64,000 bases of DNA, taken from assembly GCF_032854445.1 (NCBI RefSeq), contig NC_088307.1, positions 22,940,001 to 23,004,000 on the forward strand, read 5' to 3'. A program made the translations under genes and the position numbers. Below, in pieces: positions 12,461 to 25,700 of the stretch (position 1 is its first letter; every line of letters starts with the position of its first letter). The stretch comes from Liolophura sinensis (taxonomy: Eukaryota; Mollusca; Polyplacophora; Chitonida; Chitonidae). The notes under the pieces were generated by a model. That model was not told where the DNA came from, did no database searches, and saw only the letters and a program-made list of their open reading frames with translations.

Positions 12461-13068
12461 GTCATAATATAGAACACTCAAGAAGAGAACTTTGTTTGCC
12501 TTCAGTTTTATACATTAGATTATTAATAACACCTTCACGTGAACTGTTAAAATCTTATGGTGACACCATGTTTGTATCAACATTCACACAGTCTTTCACA
12601 CAAAACTGTGATAATAATTTGTTGTAATTAGTACCATGTGGATGTCCATATTAAACATTGATGTCTTATATTGATATTGCATGCTTTGCATTAAAGCATT
12701 TATAGCTTTATTCGGTGTCACAGTGATGGCCTGTAGTATTTTGCTCAATTTGGCAGTGTCATTTTGTTGCAAACACGATGGTGTCAGGTAACACCAAATT
12801 TGCAATTACAGTATTGTACAAGTAGCTGTGATATGTTCAGACAGTATTCCAAAAATTTTGGATTAGAATTGTCATATTTGTAATCAAAACTCTCAGTGTT
12901 TTGCTTTAATTTGTGATGAACAGAAAATGTGATACTTTCATGTAACGATGATTTGAGCAGATATTATGAGTGGACTTGTAGGTGTGCTTTATTTGTGGAT
13001 GGAAAATGACTCCTTATCATACAGCATACTGGTTTCCTTTGACACTAAAAAAAGGTGAAACCTATGAA

Positions 13069-13074
13069 AATAAA
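13069..13074 (+). promoter_or_regulatory. Candidate polyadenylation signal AATAAA of the RING gene
   Basis: An AATAAA hexamer lies 1.26 kb after the stop codon and just before the 62-bp satellite begins. It is a plausible 3' end for the transcript, but other sites are possible in this AT-rich flank. Confidence 0.4.
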
Positions 13075-13139
13075 AGTGGAAGAATATTCAGTGCAAAACG
13101 GTTTATATGCTGTAAAGATGAAGATATACCAATAATGCA

Positions 13140-14776
13140 ATGAACTGTTCGGTGAAACAGAGAACTGATTTGTCCCATGGTCTAGGTTGTATTGTGATGC
13201 CATGAACTGTTTGGTGAAACAGAGAACTGATTTGGCCCATGGTCTATGTTGTGGTGTGATGCCATGAACTGTTCAGTGAAAGAGAGAACTGATTTGGCCC
13301 ATGGTCTATGTTGTGGTGTGATGCCATGAACTGTTTGGTGAAAGAGAGAACTGATTTGGCCCATGGTCTAGGTTGTGATGTGATGCCATGAACTGTGTGG
13401 TGAGAGAGAGAACTGATTTGGCCCATGGTCTAGGTTGTGGTGTGATGTCATGAACTGTGTGGTGAAAGAGAGAACTGATTTGGCCCATGGTCTAGGTTGT
13501 GTGATGCCATGAACTGTTTGGTGAAACAGAGAACTGATTTGGCCCATGGTCCACGTTGTGGTGTGATGCCATGAACTGATGGTCATCAACTGAGACCAAA
13601 CATGGTCTAGGTTTTGGTGTGATGCCGTGAACTGTTTGGTGAAGCAGAGAACTGATTTGGCCCATGGTCTAGGTTGTGGTGTGATGCCATGAACTGTGGT
13701 GGAGCAGAGAACTGATCTGGCCCATGGTCTAGGTTGTGTAGTGATGCCATGAACTGTTTGGTGAAAGAGAGAACTGATTTGGCCCATGGTCTATGTTGTG
13801 GTGTGATGGCATGAACTGTGTGGTGAAAGAGAGAACTGATTTGGCCCATGGTCTAGGTTGTGGTGTGATGCCATGAACTGTTCGATGAAACAGAGAACTG
13901 ATTTGGCCCATGGTCTATGTTGTGGTGTGATGCCATGAACTGTTTGGTGAAAGAGAGAACTGATTTGGCCCATGGTCTAGGTTGTGATGTGATGCCATGA
14001 ACTGTGTGGTGAAAGAGAGAACTGATTTGGCCCATGGTCTATGTTGTGGTGTGATGCCATGAACTGTTTGGTGAAAGAGAGAACTGATTTGGCCCATGGT
14101 CTAGGTTGTAATGTGATGCCATGAACTGTGTGGTGAAACAGAGAACTGATTTGGCCCATGGTCTAGGTTGTGGTGTGATGCCATGAACTGTTTGGTGAAA
14201 GAGAGAACTGATTTGGCCCATGGTCTAGGTTGTGATGTGATGCCATGAACTGTGTGGTGAGAGAGAGAACTGATTTGACCCATGGTCTATGTTGTGGTGT
14301 GATGCCATGAACTGTGTGGTGAAACAGAGAACTGATTTGGCCCATGGTCTATGTTGTGGTGTGATGCCATGAACTGTGTGGTGAAAGAGAGAACTGATTT
14401 GGCCCATGGTCTATGTTGTGGTGTGATGCCATGAACTGTTTGGTGAAACAGAGAACTGATTTGGCCCATGGTCTAGGTTGTATTGTGATGCCATGAACTG
14501 TGTGGTGAAAGAGAGAACTGATTTGACCCATGGTCTAGGTTGTGATGTGATGCCATGAACTGTGTGGTGAAAGAGAGAACTGATTTGGCCCATGGTCTAG
14601 GTTGTGGTGTGATGCCATGAACTGTGTGGTGAAAGAGAGAACTGATTTGACCCATGGTCTATGTTGTGGTGTGATGCCATGAACTGTGTGGTGAAACAGA
14701 GAACTGATTTGGCCCATGGTCTATGTTGTGGTGTGATGCCATGAACTGTGTGGTGAAATAGAGAACTGATCTGACA
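13140..14776 (+). repeat. 62-bp satellite array
   Basis: About 26 head-to-tail copies of a 62-bp unit containing 'gatttggcccatggtctagg' and 'atgccatgaactgt'. Copies differ by a few substitutions. Irregular units with indels lie at about 13495-13620 and 13690-13740. The unit is not a multiple of three, so the many 60-residue minus-strand frames are by-products. Confidence 0.97.
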
Positions 14777-15480
14777 CATGGTCCAGTGTTTTGCTGGAAA
14801 ACTGAACCAACCAACTGTGCAGTGTAACTGAACCAGTATGACACATTGTCCAGTGTTTTGCTGGAAAATTGCTCCAAAACTGAATCAACCAACAGTGCTA
14901 TGTGAACTGTGAACCAATGTGACATATGGTCTAGTGTGTTACTGGAAAACTGAACCAACCAACTGTGTGGTAAAACTCTGAACTGATGTGACACCTGGTC
15001 CAGTGTTTTACTGGAAAACTGAACCAACCAACTGTGCATTGTAACTGAACCAGTATGACACATGGTCCAATGTTTTTCTGGAAAAACTGAACCAACCAAC
15101 TGTGCAGTGTAACTGAACCAGTATGACACATGGTCCAATGTTTTTCCGGAAAAACTGAACCATCCGACTGTGCAGTGTAACTGAACCAGTATGACACATA
15201 GGCCAATGTTTTTCCGGAAAGACTGAACCAACAAACTGTGCAGTGTAAATGAACCAGTATGACACACGGGCCAATGTTTTTCCAGAAAAACTGAACCAAC
15301 CAACTGTGCAGTGTAACTGAACCAGTATGACACACGGGCCAATGTTTTTTCCGGAAAAACTGAACCACTCATCTGCGGTGGAGGTGTGAATCGATGTGGT
15401 ATATGGTCCAGTGTTTTACTGGAAAACTGAACCAACCAACTGTGTGGTGAAACTGTGACACGTGAACCAGTAGTGTGCTA
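14777..15480 (+). repeat. 68-bp satellite array related to the 62-bp one
   Basis: About ten copies of a ~68-bp unit with 'catggtccaatgtttttc', 'aactgaaccaaccaactgtg' and 'aaccagtatgaca'. It shares the 'catggtc' and 'aactgtgtggtgaaac' blocks with the 62-bp unit and continues it without a gap. Confidence 0.92.
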
Positions 15481-16260
15481 GAAAACCCATGCAACCAGCC
15501 AGAAAATGTCTAATAAACAACAAACTGATTTGACGCAGGTTCAGTGTTGTACTGGAAAATTGATGCATTGAGCTGTATGAAACTGTGACCCGATGTGGAC
15601 ACATGATCCAGTGATTTGCTGGAAAACCGTTCCAACAAAGTGTCGTGTCAGCCAAACTGAAAGTGTCAGCCAAACTGAAAGTGTCAGCCGAATCAACCAA
15701 TGGATAACGGATTCAACCAACTTTGTGATGGAACTGTACCTGTGTCACACATGGTCCAGTTTTAAGCTAGAAAAACCAATCTAACCGAACATGTGCTGAA
15801 ACTGAACCAATGTGACACATGTTTTGCTTCAAAAACTGATTCAACCAGTAATGCCAAAAATGTTATGCTGGAAAATTGATGCAACCTGTCACATGTAAAC
15901 TAAAAATAGTTCAGGTCTCTGGTGAAACAAAGAACTGATGTGACACGAAGTCCAGTATTTTGCTTGAAAAATGTGGTGCGATCAGTGGTTCCATGAACTG
16001 TTCATTGAAAACAAAAGAACTGGTATGAATGTGACCCCCATTTTCCATGATTGCTGATGTAAGCAGTGGTTTTGGTGAAAGAAAGAACTGATGTCTGACA
16101 TTGTGCTATGTTACCGTGAAATGTTAATGTAACCAGTGATGCCACAAACTGTTTGCTGAAACTTTTTCTGGTGCAATTGAACTGGATTACTGACACACAG
16201 TCATGCCAGAGATTTCGTGGCACATTCAATGTAGCCTGAAGCAAAACCGTCCTGTTTGGT
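15481..16260 (+). repeat. Decayed satellite remnants
   Basis: Recognisable but scattered blocks (tgctggaaaa, tgtgacacatggtcc, gaactgatgtgacac) persist to about 16.2 kb. Three near-perfect 18-bp copies of 'gtgtcagccaaactgaaa' lie at 15640-15690. Confidence 0.7.
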
Positions 16261-16480
16261 GACGCATGGAAAGATCAGGGATTAGATCATGATACATGTA
16301 AGTAATTCATTGTGGGATTGAGGAGGCATGTCAAGTGGACCTGATCCAGTGATGTGTAAGTCTGGTGAAGAATTTGGATGAGTGCGTAACTAAGGTGGCA
16401 AAGGTAACAGGAATTGCTGAAACTCTTTACTCGTCACATTATGTCATGAAGCTTTTGTGAAACTATTATGCAAGTGTTAA

Positions 16481-16805
16481 TGGGGCTGTGGCCCAGTAGT
16501 TAAGGTGATTGCCTCTCAACAGCTAGAACATACAAGGTAGGAGTTCAAGCCCAGTCTTTGCCGGGTAATTTGTGGATACTCCAGCTTTCACTGTCGTTGA
16601 AGCCTAGGTGACAACAAGGGTGGATGAAGCGGGTTTAGCCATTTATACAGTCTAACCATTGTTGAAGACCTCTTGTTTTCCACCAGTTTGGCGTGTGCGT
16701 CACACCTGGGAAAGTTTGTTAGTTACTTGCCATAGATTGGCACCTGGTATTACCTCAGGCACTCTTGTTTCCGCTACCCAAAAAATAACTTTCATCATGT
16801 AAGTG
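16481..16805 (+). mobile_element. SINE family 3 copy
   Basis: tRNA-like head 'ggggctgtggcccagtagtt', B-box-like 'aggagttcaagcccagtc'. The body has 'gcacctggtattacctcagg'. No protein potential. Confidence 0.65.
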
Positions 16806-19455
16806 GAAAATTATTCAGCAATCAAATAAATCAAGGGTGTCAAAAATGGTTATTATAATACAAGGCCGAGGAAAGTTTATTTTATGTTTTAAGAGCAAGC
16901 CGATACTAAAAAATCCATATATGTGGAATAGAAATATAAGTGAAAACCCACTTTTATTTTGTTCCGATCTTGATGTTTGTATAATTTTTCGTGTTTTTCC
17001 GTGGCTTTCACATCTTGGAAATATGTCTTTAACATGAAAAAAAGCTCTTGGGATAGTCCACATTTCTCACACAGTAGATGGTTTGTAAGTTTTGCTTTTA
17101 TTTTTACATATTCAGACATCATTGAAAAAAAGATTCATTTTTGCTTGTAAAACAACAGTTTAAAATGGTGCGACCTAAATGTATATGTACATCAAATTCA
17201 GGCCATACTTCTCCATATTAATGAAATTTCAATCTTTTGTTTCTGTTTTGTTTCAGTTTAACTTGTCAGATTTGACTAGTCAGTACTAGAAACAAAGTAC
17301 ACACTTATTATATATTATTTGTCGAGGAAAAAGAAAACACTTTCATTTCCGTGATATAAACTGAAATATTCAAAAGAGTCCAGATCTTCAAGTTTGCAAT
17401 ATGTTTTTTTTTTTAATTGATTTTGCTAATTTTGTTTTAATAATGCATCAGTCATAAGATGAAAAGTGAGTATTTCAGGCATGTAACAGCAAAATGTCAG
17501 ATGTATAATTATGAAGAAAATCCTGATATGTCACTTTCATGTCAGCAAAAAACAAAACAAAACAAAAAAACAAATTAATAAACATGTTGAAAATGTAGTA
17601 TTCTTTAAGCTGGTTTTGTGCTTTTGGCCTAATGTTGAGAAACTTCACTGCATGTTTTTGTTTTGCTTTAATATTGGAAATGTCACCATTGATAAATGCC
17701 TTATCTCACTATGAATAATCTTCCTGTTTATATAAGATAAGATGGTCATGTATGTATAGTCCTCACACAAGCTTAATTTCACATGGCTTTTCTGGAGTTT
17801 GACAGTGCTTTTTGAAAGTTAAAAGTCAAGAGCTGTGATAATTGTTTTTTTGGGGGGTTTTTTTTTCAATTTTTTTGTTGATACTATTATTTTTGCCGAA
17901 TTGTTTTATGTTCATAAATAAGAACATTGTGGTGATTTGTAAATGATAATTGTATGTCATATAGAAACAAGTTGATATGATAATATATTATTTTCCCAAA
18001 TATCGCTTAGTGCTTTTATGGCTGACTTTCAGTTACATTAACAACTTGGAGATATTCACTGTATACCCTAAGAACTAAATGCTGTATTTCACCTACAATT
18101 TGACCTTTTTCATAACACATTTTATTTGATTTTGATTGATTTGTCTACTTTATAGGGCCACTGTAGTTTTTTGGTGTGAAATTTAATCAATTCCTTATCA
18201 GTGTGGGCATGTAAAGTATCATTTTAAGGCCTTTATTTGCTTCTAAAAGTGTTTTTTTACATGTCAAACTTTAGGAGATATATTGTATAAATTTCTGCAG
18301 ACTCGTGAAGGGAAGCAACTCTTGGAGTACAAAATTACAAATCGATTCACCACACAACGTAAGTTTTTTTTTTACCCCAGTAGCTTAGTTTTTGTCACAT
18401 GCGCTCTATGATGAAAGTGCCACAATCCAGCATCCTGTCAGCATGTGAAAAGAGACTTCAGCTACAGTTGCTGCCTTGCTGAATTCTATTTTGCAGCACG
18501 ATTATTTAAAGAAAAGACAGTGAAAACACAAAATTGACATCTTAAAGACAGCATCATCTTAAAGATTTTGTTTTGAATAAATGACAAATAAACCATGACA
18601 CTTTAGAGTGAACATATGGGATTTTGTTTCGCTTTGTTTGGGCTAGATTCGTTGACGTCAGATCACCTTTAAAGATCTAAAAATGACTGGTTTATAATAT
18701 AATGCTACACGTCTTAATACTACACGTCTTAATAAGTGTAGCCCAGCATGTGCATATAGGCTAGTTTGAATGTAGATATACGATATGATGAAAAAAAATT
18801 TGTAGCTGAAACACGGTGCCCTCGTGTCGTACGTGGCCCCAAAGGCCCTCCATAGAACTTTGTCTATTTCTTTATATTTATTTTTTATTGTTTGAGCCTT
18901 GATAGATAATGAAATATTACGAATTAGAATAGGACGATTTCTCAGCTGATGTCAGCTTTATATTTTTGCGTGTCTTTTTCGTTTTAAAAGATTTCATCAT
19001 TTGTTTAAAGTGTTGAATATTTGCACTTTCACGTATACATACATGAAGGATACACTGTAGCACCACACATCCGATATATGCAGATTTGGTTGTGACAAGG
19101 TACACTTTAATTAGGCCCTACTCCTTATATAAGAATACTATACAAAACTCATTCTCCAAAACGATATCAGTATTATTATTAGTATTTGTATATTTGATCC
19201 CTTTGATTTGATTTGATATTAAAATGTGTGACACGCCTCTTATGTGTTGGCTTTTTTGTTGGTATTATTGTTAGTCGATGTAACGATGTGAAATCCGCAC
19301 TGAAAAACGGCAAGTTGTTATCCAAAGTTGTATGACGACAGTCACAAAGATGTCTTATCATTCACCACTGAGAAAATCTTTGAGTCAAAATCTGTGCTAG
19401 TTGTGAGTGGATACACATGTTGCAATTTTGCTGGAATACCTGTAAATTCGATTTC
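16806..19455. other. AT-rich non-coding stretch
   Basis: No gene, RNA or clear element seen. A 15-bp direct duplication (ctacacgtcttaata) lies at about 18706-18735. Confidence 0.5.
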
Positions 19456-19694
19456 GGGGGCCCTCTTTGGCCGAGGTGGTTAGAACGCCAGCGCGGGGGA
19501 ATGGTGTAGGAGCCTCTTATCATTGTGGTCGTTTTGAGTTCAACTTTGGTTCATGCTGACTTCCTCTCTGGCCGCAGGTCTTCCAGAAACCTGCGGATGG
19601 TCGTGGGAATTTTCCGGGCTCTGCTCGGTTTCCCTCCACCATAATGCTGCCCTCCGTCGTATAAGTGAAATATAATTCAAATAAATAAATCAAT
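19456..19694 (+). mobile_element. SINE family 1 copy
   Basis: Head 'gggccctctttggccgaggt', body 'cctgcggatggtcgtggg' and tail 'cgccgtcgtataagtgaaa'-like with AAATAAAT end. Confidence 0.85.
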
Positions 19695-19724
19695 ATAAAC
19701 TCGATTTCAGAGTGACGGATCGTT

Positions 19725-20560
19725 TACTCTTTTAGTTCAAGTAGCTAAGATGCTTGTCTCATTCGTTAGAACGGGGAAAGTGTTAACTGGCAACCCTTGC
19801 AATTTCCGCGCCTCCTCAGCGCTCTGATCCTTGGTTCCAATAAGCTGTCCACAGGACTTGCGTAACGTGGGCACACTGGTTGACTTCACCGATGGATAAA
19901 AATTTACCAGTGTCCTATAACTGAATGTTCTTCAGCACTGTGTTAAATCCCAACCACAGGTATCTGCAGTGGCCAGAGAGAAATGTCGAGTTCCGTTCTC
20001 ATCACTGTGTCAAAGTAGACAACCATTATATATGCAAAAATATGTAGCCTTAAAACAGGACTGGCTGGCCCGGTGTCAGCACAATGGGACTGAGTGGGAT
20101 GTCGTGTCCAGTGTCTTCAGCTTGATACTTCAATGGCGGCAGGGACTCGCCCTGCCACGAGTATGACACAGCGTATGTACACACACCTAATGCCTCTCGT
20201 CCTCGTATATATGACCGAAGTATTGTACAACGTTAAACCCCAAGCATTCATTCATTCATTCTTCAGCAGTGTGTTAAATACCGCCCGTATATCCTCAGTA
20301 GACCAGAAGGGAGATAAATTTGAGTCTTACGTTTTATGTCAGTAGAGCTCCATTCTCCTCACTATGTCGTCATGAAGGAAAGCAGACAACCGTAATATTT
20401 ATATATACATGTATATGTAGCCCAGAGGCCAGATGAACCTCTTCGGTGACCTAATGGTTAGACTTACAAAATGGTACTTGTTGCCTCGCTGGTGCCTCGC
20501 TCAGCACTGAGAGATTAGACAGCATGGACTCACAAGACGACACAATATATGCTTATATAT
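19725..20560 (+). mobile_element. Duplicated cluster of SINE pieces
   Basis: A tRNA-like head (caagtagctaagatgcttg) and a tail ending 'cttcagcactgtgttaaatc' are followed by a family 2 tail (20045-20258). A second diverged copy of the same succession follows (20258-20415, then a truncated family 2 piece at 20440-20560). Confidence 0.6.
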
Positions 20561-21681
20561 TTATATGTATATAGCTCATCGTAATATTTTCATAAATTTC
20601 CTACAGGGCCTGAAAAATTAATTAGCATTCAGTTCACATCATTGATTTGCACTCATGTTCATGAAGTAGAAGGACAATATTGTATAACCTTCATGAAAGT
20701 AACAGATAAACCTCGCAAAATGTGTTATAAAATAGCAGTTATGTTTATTCAAGCACCAAGAGCAATCGTCGTCTTTTATAATGTTAAAAGGTTAAGATTA
20801 AAATGCAAGGGAGAATACACTCGTACATCCAGTGTGATGCATAATGACATTTACACCGGATTACTTGTTCCCCGTCAGAATATTTTGGAAAATTTGGTGC
20901 CGTCGGTGGAACAGTTTTCATTTTTCATTATCATTTTTTCGGCTATTTTTTTAAATGATAATCTCACCTTTTGTGACAATTTCTGACCAAAAAAACGAAA
21001 TAATGATGCACAGAGACCGGATGTCCAAAGAGTCAATAAATGTCATGTGTATGCAAATGAATTGTTCCAGATTTATTGTTCATCTGCATGTCATGTCGGG
21101 CGACAAAATATAGTCACGATGTACAATACTAAACAACGTCACAATCGACAGGCCCTGGCAATTTTTATATTCACTACTTCTTGTTTTAAAAATGACTTAG
21201 CTGGATATAAGGAATGGTCAATGGAACAAATTGCACTGCATTTGCAATTCCCAGGCCAATGTAACGTACAAATGAAAACACAATTACAAAACTGTTTTAG
21301 TCTGAATCCGTTGGATTAATGCCTCGTTTATAAATGAATAGTTTGAAATACGAAATAAGGTTCACGATGTTCTGAACCGATTTCTTTGGACACAATCAAA
21401 TGAAACTGTTATTTGCATATCAGGTGATGGATAGCAGTCTGCCATGTAGAAAATGTGAAACAGTTTGCAAAGATATCAATTTGTAAGGGTTCCTCAATTC
21501 CCAACCACATCAATTTGCAATCGATCCTCAATTATGCTTGATTCACACCAAGTAATTTATACTTTGAAAACTTTCCAGTAAGAATGAAATAAAATCCCCC
21601 TCTTCTTTTATAAATTATCTTTGTTCGCATATGTGCCACAGCCGTCGGTTTTATGTTTGTGTCATTTTTTCTGGGTTTACC
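20561..21681. other. 3' flank of the WAP gene
   Basis: AT-rich, no gene seen. On the minus strand an AATAAA at 21072-21077 is a possible polyadenylation signal 605 bp after the WAP stop codon, and a CATAAA-type hexamer lies nearer. The choice is not resolved. Confidence 0.4.
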
Positions 21682-22766
21682 TCATGACAACACGGGGGCC
21701 AGGCAGCGGAAATCGCCACAGCGTGTTTTGCAGCACATGGTTTGACCCGTGCAGTTAGTGTGTTGCTTGCAGGTTGGGTTTGAAGAATACACAAAGCTAC
21801 AGACTAACATGTTCATGATGTTGAGTTGGGAACCCGGTGTTTGCGTGGGCATTAAGGTGACCGCGGGACATGATGCCAATTTGGGGGGCACACGCACGCG
21901 GTCCGGCCGGTCCGTTACAGGGTCTGGGGCATCCTGTACGAACAAGGGTCTACTGCTTTCTCTGGACAAAAGTGGGGTCTTGCATTCGTTGAGATTACAC
22001 CTTCCGGGACAGCATTTCTTTACTTCCGGACATGTGGCGTCGATCTTGCAGTCATTGATTTTTGCCCTAAGATAAGGACAGAGGAACTGCCAGTGTTGAT
22101 CCTCAGGCGGGCAGGTGCCGGGTTTCCGGCTGCTTGGTTTGGATATGACAACTGGCGGGATCACATTAGAGGGTGGCTTGGTCCCTGCAATAGCTACGAT
22201 TGTAACATTGGGTTTATTGGTGGGCACAGGTGGGCCTGCAGACCCCGTCACCGTGGCGTTAGGTTTGGTTTTAGTGTTGGCAGCGTTCTCATCGGGCATT
22301 GTGCATTCCTGAAGTTCACAACGGCCTGGGCAGCACTTCCGGTCTCCTAAGCAGTCTCTGTCCGTTTTACAGGTTGTTATCATACTTGTTAGGAAAGAGC
22401 AAACGCTGTTAACCCAGCTAGATTTTGTAGGGGGACAAGTTCCAGGTTTGGAAAATCGGTGGTTGGCGCGAGAGATAGCCTTGTTGATGTACAACTCGTT
22501 CGCTTTGCCGCCCCCGGCTAGAAGTAGAACCGGAGCAGGAGATGTATTTTGCTTCTTTCTGGTGGATGTTCCTAAACGCACGATAGCTGGTTTCTTTTTG
22601 AAGATGGTGTTTTGGCATTCCTTAAACCGACACCTCCCTGGGCAACACTTTTGGGTGCCGCTGCAGTGGTTGTCTTGGTAACAGTTAGGTAGGAACTCTG
22701 CCAAAGCGTCACAGTCCATACCGATGGCCGTGCTTGGTGGCGGAGGGCATCGTCCTTCTTTTCTCA
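21682..22766 (-). CDS. WAP gene exon 4 (four WAP domains)
   Basis: The frame is open upstream to 22779, but the 'gttatccag' acceptor places the exon start at 22766. WAP1 runs from GRCPPPP to CRFKEC, WAP2 from GTCPPTK to CELQEC, WAP3 from GTCPPED to CNLNEC and WAP4 from ASCPAVT to CGDFRC. Each has the C-C-C-C-CC-C-C pattern with x5 between C3-C4 and C4-C5. The C1-C2 gap is longer than in vertebrate SLPI-type WAPs, most of all in WAP4. Confidence 0.93.
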
Positions 22767-25700
22767 CTGGATAACACATACAGTGACAGATATAAGAGAA
22801 TAATGTTATTTAAAGCCATACACTCAAAAAAATCATCTGTTAATTTTAACAGAAAGTCTGTTAAGTGATGCTAGAATGTTTTCTATTACAACAGAATACT
22901 CTGTTAAATATAACGCACATATTCTATTAATTTAACTTAAAGATTTGTGAATCAAGAATTATTCATTTATACGATGGTGATAAGTTTTATGCGTGGAGGA
23001 AAACCGACCTTTGACATGTTTCAGATAAACTTTCCAAGGTGTTGGGTCCCAGACATGCACAACATTCTGATGGAAGACAAATGGTCTTCAACGAACGTTA
23101 GATTGTGCCAACGCCCACTCAAACTTCGCCGGCCGGTTATTGTCAACAAGGCACCATGAATGGTGGGATAATTGTGCACAAGAGAATATTTATTTATTTA
23201 TTTATTTCATTGGTGTTTTGCGCCGTACTCAAGAATATTTCACTTATACGACGGCGGTCAGCATTATGGTGGGGTGAAACCGGGCAGAGCCCGGGGAAAA
23301 CCCACGACCATGGGTCATAACGCTATGCTAGCGCGCTAACCAACTGAGCCACGGAAGCCCCCACAAGAGAATAAATTACAAAGCGACATACAAGTGATAA
23401 TATTTTTTTCTGTAACATCTTGGGTTGGTGTTTTGATATCAGTATTACTTTTTCAAGCTGGCTTACTCTCTGTTCGTACGTGGGATTGTGCTTCAGCAAC
23501 CTGCGGATGGTTATGGGTTTCCCCCGGGCTCTGCCCGGTTTCCGTCCGCCGTAAAGCTGGCGACGTCGTATTCTTCAGTATGGCGTAAAACATCAATCAA
23601 ATACATAAATATGTATTACTTGTTATTCTTTCACTGGTGGCATTCAACCCTAAATGAACTGTATGAATTCCAGTCTTTGACATGGTTAGGTCTGCGTATG
23701 GATGTCTGTTTTAGTTTAGGTTAACCTCTTAATCTAAAATATAATGGTTCAGACGCAGTCTTTGACAAGGAATTCTTAGATATCCCGCTCTTTGGTGGTT
23801 TATCACGTGCACTCTGGTTTCCACAACCCATGAGACTGATCGCCATGTATGTGAAAAACTCTTAATTATGTATGTCGTTAAGTAACAATCAAATATATAT
23901 TAACAAATAGTCCGCGGGGTGAGGTAGCGAAGGTGTTTATAATATGACCTATAAAGGTTACACATGCACATGTGTTTTACGCCGTACTGAAGAATATTTA
24001 ACTTATACGACGGCGGCCAGCATTATGATGGGAGGAAACCGGGCAGGGTCCGGCGGAAACCCACGACCATCCACAAGTTGCTGACAGACCTTCCGAGTTA
24101 CGGCCAGAGAGGAAGCCAGCATGAGCTGGACTTGAACTCACAGCGACCGCATTGGTCCTACACCCTTGGAGGTTACCAAGGTAACAAAATACTATGACTT
24201 CACTTCCTGCAAGCACAGTTAAAAAAATGCTGATCATGCAAGGTTAAATTTTCTAGAAAAAAGTGCAAGCAGCATGTCGTGGTATGACATGGGTTAGTTG
24301 ATATATGTTATTGACGTTGAAGTTGACAAACTTTACTACATACATATTAAGGAAAATCAATGCGCTCGTGTGACCTATAAAAGTGGACTACTTACCAATC
24401 GGCACGCAGGCCACTTTTAAACAAGGTCGTCCTAAGCACGTGGCATTCCGGAAGTCACATGTTTGTGATATGTTACATCTCAAGTCCTGGAACCAGAAAA
24501 ATCATCATTCATACAGAACTACATGTATTCCAATTCCAGTCAATCTAATTCGCTGCTGTAATGCTGTACTGATTTGCGGTATATGGAATGTATTCTTTAT
24601 TCTTAGACGTCAACCATTATAACGGAGATGGTTAGCGCGCTAGCGCAGCGTAATGACCCAGGAGCCTCTCACCAATGCGGTCGCTGTGAGTTGAAGTCCA
24701 ACTCATGCTGGCTTCCTCTCCGGTGGTAAGTGGGAAGGTCTGTCAGAAACCTGCGGATGGCCGTGGTGATATTGTCATAATTTGCCACGTGCATTTGTTT
24801 ACATCATAGCACATGTGTATGTTTACATCACATGACCAGCTCCCCTATATTAATATTCATGACGATGCAGCATAGCGATTGGATAATAATACGAAAGTAA
24901 CATACTGCGGGACTGCTCAAGGTGATGAACCGAGTGGAATAGAGTGAATGTCTGAAAGGAGACGCTGATTCGAATCCTTTATTTATTTATACTTTCTTAC
25001 GTCAAAAGACGGTAACATAAAAGTATTACATGGTGTCAGACGTTCAGAAGAACCCTCGAGATGGCAGCAAAAGTGAAACAGATGTCTTCCATGGATTTCG
25101 ACAGCGGTAATGATAGAGACATATGCAGAGCATGGCGTTCTTGTGGTGAACTTTCAGAGGAAGATTCCAAGAAGCCAGAGAAACTGTTCGAACTTTTCGA
25201 GTGCTACTGCAACGCGAAAAAAAAAAACACGTCAGTACAATGTAAGTTATTTTATCACCAGGTCAATGTCAGTCAGAATCGATAGACGAATGGGTCACTC
25301 AGTTAAAACTCATTGGCCGTGACTGAAGTTTCATGATCTAGACGACATGATTAAAGACAGGATTCTTATGGGCTCAAATTCATCTGCAATTCTAGGAAAA
25401 ACTCCTCTTAGAAGATGATCTGACTCTAGAAAAAGTAACAAAAATTGCCAGGGCTCATGAAATATCACGTGAACAATTGAAAGTGTTGAACAAAACTCCC
25501 GATGAAGTCCACGATGTAAAATATGAACATAAGAAGTCAGAAACTTGCCCAGCAATGGGAAAAAAAATTGTATGAAATGTGGCATCAAAAGTCATTTCAG
25601 GAGAATGTGTAGGTCTAAATCAGCCCATGCTGTTTGTGAAGATAATCATAACACAGATACTGACACTGAAAACAATGTGGTGTTTTTGGTACAGTTAACA

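Noticed and set aside
13182-14779. Series of ~60-residue minus-strand ORFs, MGQISSLFH...
   Set aside because: They start once per 62-bp repeat and shift frame with each unit; they are by-products of the satellite.
14659-15435. 258-residue minus-strand ORF
   Set aside because: It lies wholly in the 68-bp and 62-bp tandem repeats, crosses unit boundaries and has no domain or splice context.
21749-22681. Plus-strand ORFs over the WAP exon
   Set aside because: Antisense shadows of the cysteine-rich WAP frame.
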